Origin: an uncultured Methylococcaceae bacterium
GTDB taxonomy: Bacteria > Pseudomonadota > Gammaproteobacteria > Methylococcales > Methylomonadaceae
DNA length: 39,045 nucleotides
NCBI GenBank assembly: GCA_903938485.1
Contig: CAJADF010000068.1
Span: forward strand, 1 to 39,045
Reading direction: 5' to 3'
Made by a program: the position numbers and the translations under genes. This document shows, one piece after another, positions 16,632 to 24,929 of this stretch. Position 1 is the stretch's first letter, and the number at the start of each line of letters is the position of its first letter. The notes below the pieces were generated by a model that was not told the origin of the DNA, made no database searches, and saw only the letters and a list, made by a program, of their open reading frames with translations.

Positions 16632-16648
16632 TTGGCATAGGCATTGCA
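16632..16648 (+). promoter_or_regulatory. Sigma-54 promoter of the pdo-sqr unit
   Basis: TTGGCATAGGCATTGCA has GG at 16634-16635 and GC at 16646-16647 with exactly ten bases between, the invariant -24/-12 arrangement, and fits TGGCAY-N5-TTGCA. The predicted start is about 16659, 60 bases before the dioxygenase ATG. RpoN with an enhancer-binding activator would be required. Confidence 0.75.
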
Positions 16649-16719
16649 ATATAAAAAGTAGATTTTAATTTCTTACACAATAACTGTGTGACCACCACAA
16701 ATGACACGGGAGTGACGCT

Positions 16720-17811
16720 ATGATTTTTAAACAATTATTCGATAATGAAACTTGGACATATACATACTTAATTGCTGACTCTGTAAGTAAAGAGGCTTTA
16801 TTTATAGATCCTGTTAATACACATATTGATGAATATCTTGAGTTGTTAGCTACACTTGGCTTGCAATTGAAATATTCTTTAGAAACACATGTGCACGCTG
16901 ATCACATCACCGCCAGTGGTATTTTGCGCCAAAAATTAGGCGCGCAAACTGCGGTAAGTGCTTTATGTGGTGCGCAAACAGCCGATGTGCAAATCCAAGA
17001 CGGGGATATTTTTACTTTAGGGGAAATAGAACAAGTAAAAGTCATTGCAACCCCAGGTCATACCCCCGGTAGTATTTCTTTTTTATGGCGCGATCGGGTT
17101 TTTACGGGGGATTCTTTATTTATAGGTGGTTGCGGGCGTACAGACTTTCAAGGTGGTGATGCTGGGGCACTTTATGATTGTATTACACAGCGTTTATTCA
17201 CATTACCGGATGAAACAATCGTTTACCCTGGTCATGATTATCAAGGTCGATGGATAAGTACTATTAAGCAAGAACGCATTAATAATCCTCGTTTAACCGG
17301 TAAAACGAGGGCTGATTTTATTGAGATTATGAATAATCTGAATTTACCTCGACCACGCTTAATAGATGAAGCGGTTCCAGCTAATAGATATTGTGGTTTA
17401 GATGAAAAAGAGCGTCAGGACGCGATTATTTTAAGAGATGCGATAAAACCTGTTCGTAATCAATTAAGTCCTCAGGACTTGGTCACAGAAGCTAAACAAA
17501 ATATAACTGAGGTGAATGTTTCAACAGCTAAAAAATTATTAGCAGAAGGGAATATTGTTTTAGTGGATACAAGAGAAGAAAGTGAATACGCCACCGGTCA
17601 TATTGATAATGCAATTTTATTACCTAGGGGTGTTTTGGAGTTTAAAATTGGAACTGCACCCGAATTGACAGATAAATATAAGGCTGTATTAATTTATTGT
17701 CGTACGGGTGGTCGCTCAGCTTTGGCGGCACAAACATTACAGCAGTTGGGTTATAACAATGTGTTGTCAATGGCGGGTGGTTTTGACGCTTGGCAAAAAG
17801 AAGCCGTATAA
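16720..17811 (+). CDS. Persulfide dioxygenase-rhodanese fusion
   Basis: This 363-residue protein joins two sulfur enzymes. Residues 1 to about 235 form an ETHE1-like metallo-beta-lactamase-fold persulfide dioxygenase: THVHADH (His57, His59, Asp61, His62), TPGHTPGS (His114), GDSLF (Asp131) and YPGHDY (His172). By homology to ETHE1, His57, His114 and Asp131 are the likely mononuclear Fe(II) ligands. Residues about 262-363 form a rhodanese domain with the active loop YCRTGGRS (Cys327). The first part oxidises glutathione persulfide to sulfite and the second moves sulfane sulfur between persulfide, sulfite and thiosulfate. GGGAG precedes the ATG. It lies under a sigma-54 promoter and before the sulfide:quinone reductase gene. 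Confidence 0.92.
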   Translation: MIFKQLFDNETWTYTYLIADSVSKEALFIDPVNTHIDEYLELLATLGLQLKYSLETHVHADHITASGILRQKLGAQTAVSALCGAQTADVQIQDGDIFTLGEIEQVKVIATPGHTPGSISFLWRDRVFTGDSLFIGGCGRTDFQGGDAGALYDCITQRLFTLPDETIVYPGHDYQGRWISTIKQERINNPRLTGKTRADFIEIMNNLNLPRPRLIDEAVPANRYCGLDEKERQDAIILRDAIKPVRNQLSPQDLVTEAKQNITEVNVSTAKKLLAEGNIVLVDTREESEYATGHIDNAILLPRGVLEFKIGTAPELTDKYKAVLIYCRTGGRSALAAQTLQQLGYNNVLSMAGGFDAWQKEAV

Positions 17812-17921
17812 AAGATCTAAAACATAAGTTAAACTGCAAGTGGTTGAAATGTGAAATCAATTCATACATGTAGGCCACTTGTTGTACTAAAAATAATTAT
17901 AATTAAGACCCCGAGGATTTT

Positions 17922-19169
17922 ATGACACATCATACTGTATTAATTGTTGGAGGCGGTGCCGCAGGCGTTTCTGTTGCAAATAACATGCGTCGACAAAATG
18001 CGACTATCGATATTGCTATTATCGAACCTTCAGAAAAACACTATTATCAGCCAGGCTTCACCATTATTGGGGGGGGAGCTTATACTCTAAAAAAGACTAC
18101 GCGAAACGAAGCTGATTTAATACATCCTTCTGTACAGTGGATTAAAGAGTATGCTGATACTTTTCAGCCAGAAGAAAATGGCGTTACCTTACGCTCAGGT
18201 GAGGTAGTCAGTTATGATTATTTAGTTGTCTGTCCTGGACTTCAATTGGATTGGGATAAAATTGTTGGATTAAAAGAGACCATTGGTAAGAATAATGTCT
18301 GCAGTAATTATTCGCCCGAAACCGTAGAATATACTTGGGAGTGTATTAAAAATATTCAATCAGGTACTGCTTTGTTTACGCAACCACCTATGCCGATTAA
18401 ATGTGCAGGTGCACCACAAAAAATCATGTATTTAGCTGCAGACCGTTTTCGTAGAAAAGGTATCTTAGATAAATTTAATATTGAGTTTTGTAATGCTGGC
18501 CCAGCTCTTTTTGGAATACCTTTTTTTGCTAAGGCTTTGGGTAAAGTAGTCGCGGGTTATGGCATTAAAACTAACTTCTCTCATAACCTAGTGGCCATTG
18601 ATGGAGATGCTAAAACAGCTACGTTTGAAGCGACGGACGCTGAAGGTAATAAACAACAGGTAGTTAAAAACTTCGATATGATTCATGTAACACCTCCGCA
18701 AAGTGCTCCGGATTTTATTAAAGCAAGTCCATTAGCTAATGCCGCAGGTTGGGTGGATGTTAATGAAAATACGTTACAACATACTAAATATACGAATATT
18801 TTTGGTTTGGGTGATGCGACTTCTACACCTAATGCGAAAACAGCAGCGGCCGTAAGAAAGCAGGTACCTATTCTAGTCGATAATATTTTTCATTTAATTG
18901 CCGGTAAAGCCTTAAGTGATAAGTATGATGGATATGGTTCGTGTCCATTAACTACCTCTCTGAGTACGGTTATGTTAGCCGAGTTCTGTTACGGGGGGAA
19001 GGTTACCCCCTCATTTCCTTGGTTAGATCCTCGGAAGAATTTGTTTATCTGGTGGATAGGCAAGATAATCGGTTTCCCTTGGATGTATTGGTCGTTAATG
19101 CTCAAAGGTTATCGTTTTGATATCCCGCATCTGGAGTCTTATGCTAAAAAATTCACAAGTGAAGATTAG
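17922..19169 (+). CDS. sqr: Sulfide:quinone oxidoreductase, type II (SQOR-like)
   Basis: This 415-residue flavoprotein oxidises sulfide and passes electrons to quinone at the inner membrane, making persulfide. The N-terminal FAD fold reads VLIVGGGAAGVSVANNM. The redox cysteines are Cys161 in PIKCAGAPQKIMYLAAD and Cys341 in YGSCPLTTS; both blocks follow human mitochondrial SQOR closely, as do HVTPPQSAPDFIKASPLA and GWVDVNENTLQH. This marks a type II enzyme, which needs an acceptor such as glutathione. A hydrophobic C-terminal segment (about 380-400) would anchor it. GAGG precedes the ATG. It follows the dioxygenase by 110 bp, probably in the same transcript. Confidence 0.95.
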   Translation: MTHHTVLIVGGGAAGVSVANNMRRQNATIDIAIIEPSEKHYYQPGFTIIGGGAYTLKKTTRNEADLIHPSVQWIKEYADTFQPEENGVTLRSGEVVSYDYLVVCPGLQLDWDKIVGLKETIGKNNVCSNYSPETVEYTWECIKNIQSGTALFTQPPMPIKCAGAPQKIMYLAADRFRRKGILDKFNIEFCNAGPALFGIPFFAKALGKVVAGYGIKTNFSHNLVAIDGDAKTATFEATDAEGNKQQVVKNFDMIHVTPPQSAPDFIKASPLANAAGWVDVNENTLQHTKYTNIFGLGDATSTPNAKTAAAVRKQVPILVDNIFHLIAGKALSDKYDGYGSCPLTTSLSTVMLAEFCYGGKVTPSFPWLDPRKNLFIWWIGKIIGFPWMYWSLMLKGYRFDIPHLESYAKKFTSED

Positions 19170-19215
19170 TTAACGCATTACAAATTCGTTTAAGCCTTTT
19201 TCTTGTCTATTGCAT

Positions 19216-19250
19216 ATAAGTCCACGCGCCTCTGTGTGGGCTTATTTATG
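19216..19250 (+). terminator. Hairpin after sqr
   Basis: ATAAGTCCACGC (19216-19227) pairs with GTGTGGGCTTAT (19234-19245), 12 pairs including two G-U, around a six-base loop. The following TTATG is only weakly T-rich, so termination may be partial and read-through into the SulP gene is possible. Confidence 0.55.
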
Positions 19251-19302
19251 TCAATAATATTCTAAAAAACATTTATGATTTTGGTAAGGATAGTTAAATT
19301 TA

Positions 19303-21027
19303 ATGACGGATTCTTTTTTAAAAACGGCACATTTAGGTGTTTTTTTTCCTGCTTTTAGATGGTTGAAAAACTATACACGCCAAGATTTTAATGGCGATTT
19401 ATTCGCTGGGATTGTCACCGCAATATTATTAGTTCCTCAAGGTATAGCCTATGCAATATTAGCTGGGTTGCCACCTCAGTTAGGTTTATATGCAAGTATT
19501 TTGCCTCCGGTTATTTATGTTTTATTAGGTACAAGCACTACGTTATCTGTTGGACCTGTTTCTATTGCGGCTATTATGATTGCGGGTGTGCTCAATTCAC
19601 CAGAAGTGAGTGCTTTAGGTCAGCCTGTCCAGAGTGCTTTGGTTTTGTCAGCAGAATGCGGCGTAATTATGTTGTTAATGGCTGTTTTACGTATGGGTGG
19701 GCTGGTAAATTTTATTAGTCATCCCGTGTTAACTGGATTTACTAGTGGCGCCTCACTTTTAATTATGGGTAGTCAGTTGCCTCAGTTATTAGGCTTAAAA
19801 AGTTTTGAATGTCAATTAGCTTTGAATTGTTATCAAGAATATTTATTAAATTTCAATGCTCATACTTTAGGTTTGGGTTTGGCTTCTTTGTTGTTGTTGA
19901 TGTTATTTGGTAAGCCACTGGCTAGTTTGCTTAAAAGAACGCGGCTTAAACCTGCTTTAAGCATTGCTATAACTAAGTGTGGCCCCTTATTAACAGTTGT
20001 TTTAGGTACGTTTGTAGTTGGCTATTTTAATGAGGGTGGAGCAATCAATGTTGTTGGGAGTGTTCCTGGAGGATTACCTAGGTTAAATATTGATTTTGCT
20101 CAGGGAGCGCCATGGCGACTTTTATTGCCTAGTGCAGCCTTTATAGCGCTAATTGCGTATGTGGAGAGTGTGGCAATAGCAAAAGTGACGGCTAATTTAA
20201 GGGGTGAAAAAATTCAGCCTAATCAGGAATTAATTGCGCTTGGAATGGCCAATTTAAGTACATCACTGAGTGGTGGTATGCCTGTAGCCGGTGGTTTTAG
20301 TAGAACTATGGTGAACTTTTCGGCAGGAGCTAAAACGCAGATAGCTATGTTAATTGCGGCTAGTATTTTGGCTGTTTCCGTTATGTTCTTTACGCCGATG
20401 TTTCAAAATATTCCTAAAGCTGGGTTAGCGGCCATCATTTTAGTCGCTATTGTTCCTTTGGTGCGTTTAGGCAGTATCGTTGAGACATGGCGTTACGACA
20501 CTGGTGATGGAATTGCGGAGTTGATGACCTTATTAGGTGTTTTGGTGTTGGGTATTGAAGAGGGTATTAGTTTAGGGATTATATTAACTTTTATTAGTTA
20601 TTTGCGAAAAACAAGTCGGCCACATATTGCTGTAGTGGGGCGTATTCCAAACACTGAATATTATCGAAATATTAAACGTCATCAAGTAGAAACTTGGCCG
20701 AATTTATTGTTATTACGTATTGATGAAAATATAACATTCGCTAACGTTAATTTTATTGAGGATTTTATAAATACCGAATATAGGCGTAATGCAAAGATAG
20801 AGCATATTGTGCTTATTTTAACTTCGGTGAGTGATATTGATTCAACAGCGCTAGATTCGTTAGAAACTTTAAATAAAGAATTACAAGTTTCTATGGTTAC
20901 TATGCATCTGTCTGAAGTAAAAGGGCCTGTGTTGGATAAGCTGAAAAAAACCAACTTTTTTAGTCAGTTAAAGCCAGGCTGTGTGTTTTTTCATACTGGG
21001 CAGGCGATAGAGGCGTTGGTTAAATAA
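19303..21027 (+). CDS. SulP-family anion transporter with STAS domain
   Basis: This 574-residue inner-membrane protein has the SulP signature near its start (LFAGIVTAILLVPQGIAYAILAGLPPQLGLYAS), about 12 to 14 membrane segments, the GLVNFISHPVLTGFTSGA block, and SLSGGMPVAGGFSRTMVNFSAGAKTQ. A C-terminal STAS domain spans about 455-574 (LLLRIDENITFANVNFIEDFI, then SDIDSTALDSLETL). SulP carriers take sulfate, bicarbonate, or dicarboxylates such as succinate. Its place right after the sulfide oxidation genes makes sulfate or another sulfur anion attractive, but that is inference. AAGGA lies upstream of the ATG at a rather long distance. Confidence 0.92.
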   Translation: MTDSFLKTAHLGVFFPAFRWLKNYTRQDFNGDLFAGIVTAILLVPQGIAYAILAGLPPQLGLYASILPPVIYVLLGTSTTLSVGPVSIAAIMIAGVLNSPEVSALGQPVQSALVLSAECGVIMLLMAVLRMGGLVNFISHPVLTGFTSGASLLIMGSQLPQLLGLKSFECQLALNCYQEYLLNFNAHTLGLGLASLLLLMLFGKPLASLLKRTRLKPALSIAITKCGPLLTVVLGTFVVGYFNEGGAINVVGSVPGGLPRLNIDFAQGAPWRLLLPSAAFIALIAYVESVAIAKVTANLRGEKIQPNQELIALGMANLSTSLSGGMPVAGGFSRTMVNFSAGAKTQIAMLIAASILAVSVMFFTPMFQNIPKAGLAAIILVAIVPLVRLGSIVETWRYDTGDGIAELMTLLGVLVLGIEEGISLGIILTFISYLRKTSRPHIAVVGRIPNTEYYRNIKRHQVETWPNLLLLRIDENITFANVNFIEDFINTEYRRNAKIEHIVLILTSVSDIDSTALDSLETLNKELQVSMVTMHLSEVKGPVLDKLKKTNFFSQLKPGCVFFHTGQAIEALVK

Positions 21028-21063
21028 TTTATTTGAAATTATAAATAATTCTAACATTTAAGC

Positions 21064-21091
21064 TGGACAGGATAAAAAGGTTTGTTATAAT
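21064..21091 (+). promoter_or_regulatory. Sigma-70 promoter with extended -10 before the diheme protein gene
   Basis: TGGACA (21064-21069, one mismatch to TTGACA), a 16-bp spacer, then TATAAT (21086-21091) preceded by TG at 21083-21084 to form an extended -10. Predicted start near 21098, about 53 bases before the ATG. Confidence 0.65.
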
Positions 21092-21150
21092 CCTCTCAAT
21101 TTCTAAACGTTAGAAGTTATAAGGTTTTTACAAGCTAAGGAATTATTGAT

Positions 21151-22428
21151 ATGAAGATTAGAAAAAAATTAATCCTGATTACATTAGGTGCTACTTCTGT
21201 GATGAGTACCTTTGTTTTAGCAGATGAAAGCTTTAATAACTCGTTACCGGTAGTAGTGGATTCAACTTCCTCATCAACGGAATTAACGCCAGCCGCAAAG
21301 TTTGTAGAGGCTCTAACTGGTTTTGATAACATTACCAATGGTTATATATCTCAAGATGATTTTAATACTGGGAAAGCTCTATTTGAAAAAAGAAAATCAG
21401 TTGGTGATGGTTTAGGTCCTTTTTATAATGCAGAATCATGTTCTGATTGTCACCAAGGACCTGTTACTGGAGCTGGAAGTCAGGTTAGTGTATTACGCGC
21501 AGGTAGTTTTAACGATGGTGTGTTTACGCCACCTCCTGGTGGTGGTTCTTTAGTAACTGATCGTACTATTGATGCTAATTTACAAGTACATATTGACGAT
21601 TCTCTAAATGTCAGAACTTTAAGAATGTCAACTAATGCCTTAGGTGATGGCTTTGTCGAGGCTATAGCTGATCAAACGTTATTAGATATTGCGGCAAGTC
21701 AAGCCGCGACTAGAGGAGCAATTAAGGGGCAGGCTATACTTGTTCCTATACTTGAAGCGCCCGGTAAAACGCGTGTAGGTCGATTTGGTACGAAAGATCA
21801 GCATGCGAGTTTGTTATCGTTTTCGGGAGATGCTTCTCGTAATGAATTAGGTATAACTAACGCTCTTGTATCGACAGAATCGACTCCCAATGGAGTAGAT
21901 GGCTCTCAATTTGATGCAGTTGCTGAACCAGAAGATATTGATAGTAGCTTTATCAATAGTATAGCTGATTTTATGAGAGCCACTAAAGCACCAGAGCCGG
22001 ATCATGATTTAGCTAATACGCCAGACGCTATTGCTGGTGAAGCACTATTTGATAAGGTAGGCTGTGATTCTTGTCACGTAGAAACCATAACAACAGCTCC
22101 GACTGGGACAGTTTTAAGTCCTACTTTTAAAGTTCCAGAAGCTTTAGGTAATAAAATAATTCATCCATTTAGTGATTTCTTATTGCACGATGTAGGTACA
22201 AATGATGGCATCGTTCAAAATGGTGGTGCAGAAACTAGAAATAAAGTGCGTACTTCTCCATTGTGGGGATTAAGAACCCATACTCGTTTATTACATGATG
22301 GTAGTGCATTAACTTTAGACGAGGCCATAAGAGCTCATTCAGGTGAAGCGTCTCAGGTAGTTAAGAAATATAAAGCGTTATCAGATAACGATGAAGCTAA
22401 ATTACTTAGCTTTTTAAAATCGCTTTAA
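21151..22428 (+). CDS. Diheme cytochrome, DUF1111 (putative thiol oxidoreductase) family
   Basis: This 425-residue periplasmic protein has a signal peptide (MKIRKKLILITLGATSVMS, cleavage near VLA) and two heme c sites: CSDCH at 97-101 and CDSCH at 305-309. Between them, GDGFVEAIADQ and GRFGTKDQHASLLSFSGDASRNELGIT, and near the end TSPLWGLRTHTRLLHDGS with EAIRAHSGEA, follow the DUF1111 pattern, a family related to MauG and bacterial diheme peroxidases. The reaction is unknown; a role in thiol or metal-linked redox work is only a guess. AAGGAA precedes the ATG by about 9 bases and it has its own promoter. It ends at a strong shared hairpin. Confidence 0.88.
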   Translation: MKIRKKLILITLGATSVMSTFVLADESFNNSLPVVVDSTSSSTELTPAAKFVEALTGFDNITNGYISQDDFNTGKALFEKRKSVGDGLGPFYNAESCSDCHQGPVTGAGSQVSVLRAGSFNDGVFTPPPGGGSLVTDRTIDANLQVHIDDSLNVRTLRMSTNALGDGFVEAIADQTLLDIAASQAATRGAIKGQAILVPILEAPGKTRVGRFGTKDQHASLLSFSGDASRNELGITNALVSTESTPNGVDGSQFDAVAEPEDIDSSFINSIADFMRATKAPEPDHDLANTPDAIAGEALFDKVGCDSCHVETITTAPTGTVLSPTFKVPEALGNKIIHPFSDFLLHDVGTNDGIVQNGGAETRNKVRTSPLWGLRTHTRLLHDGSALTLDEAIRAHSGEASQVVKKYKALSDNDEAKLLSFLKSL

Positions 22429-22465
22429 GAATTTCAAATTACAGCGTTATATCTGCAAAATTGAA

Positions 22466-22499
22466 CATGAATAGCCTAGTTAGGCTATTCATGTATTTT
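22466..22499. terminator. Bidirectional terminator
   Basis: CATGAATAGCCT (22466-22477) pairs perfectly with AGGCTATTCATG (22482-22493) around AGTT, followed by TATTTT. It separates the diheme protein gene from the converging DUF2721 gene. Confidence 0.85.
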
Positions 22500-22515
22500 G
22501 ATGTTAGTTCTAAAT

Positions 22516-22944
22516 CTATTTAATCTTTTCAATATGTATTAAGGTGGCTTTTAATGAGGTCATCACATCAATAAATAAAAATATCATTGAGCTAAAAATA
22601 AACAATACACTAAGTACTACAAATATTAAGAGTGTTTGCTCATTGGTATAGTCAATAAATCTGGATAGAATGGAGCCTAGTAAAAATAGGCCACTTGATA
22701 TACCACTTCCTAACAATAATCCAAAACTCCATTTAAGAATGTGGCAGCGTTTGACCATAAGCTCAATTTCTCGCGTTAGTTTTTCTGCCTTATCTACTTT
22801 TTTGATATCTTCGTAAATATCTCTGACTCGTCCAATAGCATGGGTATATCGAGTGTTAAGCGTTAAAGCAAAAAGTCCAATGCTAGAAAATAGGACCAAT
22901 GAGCCGGTAATTAAATCGACAACATCATTCAATGGGCAGGCCAT
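22516..22944 (-). CDS. DUF2721 family membrane protein
   Basis: This 142-residue protein has an N-terminal membrane helix (about 9-29), a charged cytoplasmic stretch beginning NTRYTHAIGRVRDIYEDI, and two further helices near 72-93 and 102-128. The 'R-Y-x-x-x-x-x-R-V-R-x-I' segment after the first helix is typical of DUF2721, whose function is unknown. Its ATG shares one base with the stop codon of the nnrS-like gene (TAATG), so the two are translationally coupled. It is the last gene of the DUF455-nnrS-DUF2721 operon. Confidence 0.75.
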   Translation of the reverse strand: MACPLNDVVDLITGSLVLFSSIGLFALTLNTRYTHAIGRVRDIYEDIKKVDKAEKLTREIELMVKRCHILKWSFGLLLGSGISSGLFLLGSILSRFIDYTNEQTLLIFVVLSVLFIFSSMIFLFIDVMTSLKATLIHIEKIK

Positions 22945-24119
22945 TAGCCGTCCTGGCCGTCAATACGTTCGCTACTAAGCATGGGAGCATAGACAAACAT
23001 AAATAACGAAAATGCTGTTAACCAAGTTAATGACGATGCATAAATCAAAACGTTATACCATTGCGGAAATGCTAAAGGTAATAATACACGGATAATAACA
23101 CTAAGATTTATAAGTATGAAAGCAAAAGCCATGGCATTTGATGCTTTTAAAGTGCGTCCGGTATGGCCCAATGAAACTCTTGCCATCATGCCTAGGGTTA
23201 AAACACCAATACCGCCAACAGTGTATGCATGTAAAGCAAGTGATGGATGTATCCAGTTAAATGCAGTTAGAGCACTTAAGAAAAAACCTAAAATAATCCA
23301 GCAGTAACCGGCATAAAGTATCCATAATAATGGTACATACCAAATGCGTTGAACATACCAACTTAATAATCGTGCACCATTGCTGATGGCCGCAGTTAAG
23401 GCCGTTAAGGCCATTAACCCCCCTGAGCCATTGTTGAGCATTAAAGTAAAAGTTAGTAAAGCTGAGCCTATAGATAAAGTATCAAAAAGTGGATTTCTTA
23501 TAATTATTGTTCCTGATAAACCTTTCTCCACAAAAAAAGGTAGCACGCGTCCCGCAAGAATTAGTATGAGTACAACAATAGTTCCTATTAGTAATTTAAC
23601 GCCGGTATCTGCAGTATTTTGATAAATATCAAGCATCTCTGCGTGTATCAAGCCATTGCCAATAGTTAATAATATTAAAAGACCAATAAAAACAATGCTT
23701 TTATAATGTTTGGTTTGAATAATAGGTTTGCTAATTTGATAAATTAACACAGGCAAAAATATAAAGTCTATAAAAGCGATGATGGCATCAGGTAGTAAGC
23801 TGGCATAAAATGGCAGAATTCGGCCATATAACCATAGGATCGCTAGACCCGCTAAATGATTACCTGATAAGGTTGGTTTTCCGGTCCAATTCTTAACTGC
23901 AGTGAGAAGAAAACCACTTATAACAGCAACGGAATAGCCCATTAGCATTTCATGTGCATGCCAGTAATTAGATTGAAAGTAATTTTCGGAGCTTAACTGA
24001 CCATTAAAAATAGCATTCCAAAGTACGATAAGAATGAGTGCTGATAAACCTGCTAAGGCAAAGAAAACTCTAAAGCCCAAATTAAAAAGAGGGGTATTAA
24101 AAATTTTTTGTGTGTTCAT
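22944..24119 (-). CDS. nnrS: NnrS family heme-Cu inner-membrane protein
   Basis: This 391-residue protein has about 12 membrane helices. Family marks are NPLFNLGFRVFFALAGL style opening, NYWHAHEMLMGYSVAVISGFLLTAVKNWTG with metal-binding-type histidines, and ALHAYTVGGIGVLTLGMMARVSLGHTGR. NnrS proteins bind heme and copper and protect cells against nitric oxide stress, for example by keeping iron-nitrosyl species from forming. It overlaps the DUF455 gene by 4 bases (ATGA) and DUF2721 by one, so the three form a tight operon. No FNR- or NsrR-type site is obvious upstream. Confidence 0.9.
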   Translation of the reverse strand: MNTQKIFNTPLFNLGFRVFFALAGLSALILIVLWNAIFNGQLSSENYFQSNYWHAHEMLMGYSVAVISGFLLTAVKNWTGKPTLSGNHLAGLAILWLYGRILPFYASLLPDAIIAFIDFIFLPVLIYQISKPIIQTKHYKSIVFIGLLILLTIGNGLIHAEMLDIYQNTADTGVKLLIGTIVVLILILAGRVLPFFVEKGLSGTIIIRNPLFDTLSIGSALLTFTLMLNNGSGGLMALTALTAAISNGARLLSWYVQRIWYVPLLWILYAGYCWIILGFFLSALTAFNWIHPSLALHAYTVGGIGVLTLGMMARVSLGHTGRTLKASNAMAFAFILINLSVIIRVLLPLAFPQWYNVLIYASSLTWLTAFSLFMFVYAPMLSSERIDGQDG

Positions 24120-24919
24120 ATGTTTCCATTTTCCAGCCAGTCTAATTCAGCATTAGAGAAGCCCGCAATTATACGCATTTCTCTGTTAAAAGGCCCTTTT
24201 GGCATACCGCCCAGATAATATTGTGCTATAAGTTCCCGGTATTTAGCTTCGGGTTCTTCATTTTGTAGAGAGCAGACGTATTTAAACCAATAGGAGCCGC
24301 GTTCAACATGTCCCACTTCATCATTTAGAATCCGAGTTAATAGTGCTACACTTGCATCATCACTATGATTTTTAAATTTATTGATAATGGCGGGAGTGAC
24401 ATCTAAACCACGCGCTTCCATACAACGAGGCACCATCGCCAATCGCGCTAATAAATTATCGGATGTATCTGTAGCATGATCCCAAAGACCGTTATGGGCG
24501 GGTAAATCGCCATAACTAAGCCCTAAAGATTTTAAATGTATTCTGATTAACTCAAAGTGTTGGGCTTCTTCATCGGCAATGCGTAACCAATCCTGATAAA
24601 ATGTTTCAGGTAAATCTCGAAAGCGATAAAGAATGTCCCATGCTAAATAGATAGCAATAAATTCGACATGGGCAATTGCATGAAAAAAAGCCGCGATACC
24701 CTCAGGGCTACCAAACTTGCGTTTAGGCATATCTTTGGGTGGCAACAAAATAGGTCTATCAGGAAAATTAACTTCAGCAATGGGTAACACGGGCTTTTCC
24801 GAAGTAAAGTTTAGTTGACCAGATTCTGCATAATGCCATGCCTCATGAGTCCATATTAATAGCTCATCAACTGTTGAGTTATGCAAGCAGTTTTCGGCAA
24901 ATTCAAATACATTTTTCAT
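24116..24919 (-). CDS. DUF455 family ferritin-like protein
   Basis: This 267-residue cytoplasmic protein is built from long helices with the ferritin-like diiron pattern: HAIAHVEFIAI (His84, Glu86), ADEEAQHFELI (Glu117, Glu118, His121) and NDEVGHVERG (Glu201, His204). The LAMVPRCMEARGLDVTP segment is the DUF455 hallmark. Members resemble the tRNA hydroxylase MiaE in fold, and their reaction is not known. It heads the operon with nnrS. Its start codon lies only 10 bp from the divergent VanZ-like gene, so its promoter must lie inside that gene or be shared. Confidence 0.88.
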   Translation of the reverse strand: MKNVFEFAENCLHNSTVDELLIWTHEAWHYAESGQLNFTSEKPVLPIAEVNFPDRPILLPPKDMPKRKFGSPEGIAAFFHAIAHVEFIAIYLAWDILYRFRDLPETFYQDWLRIADEEAQHFELIRIHLKSLGLSYGDLPAHNGLWDHATDTSDNLLARLAMVPRCMEARGLDVTPAIINKFKNHSDDASVALLTRILNDEVGHVERGSYWFKYVCSLQNEEPEAKYRELIAQYYLGGMPKGPFNREMRIIAGFSNAELDWLENGNI

Positions 24920-24929
24920 TGATTACAAT

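Noticed and set aside
17837-17881. CAAGTGG/CCACTTG pairing between the dioxygenase and sqr genes
   Set aside because: The loop is over 30 bases and no T-run follows, so a terminator or attenuator is not supported.
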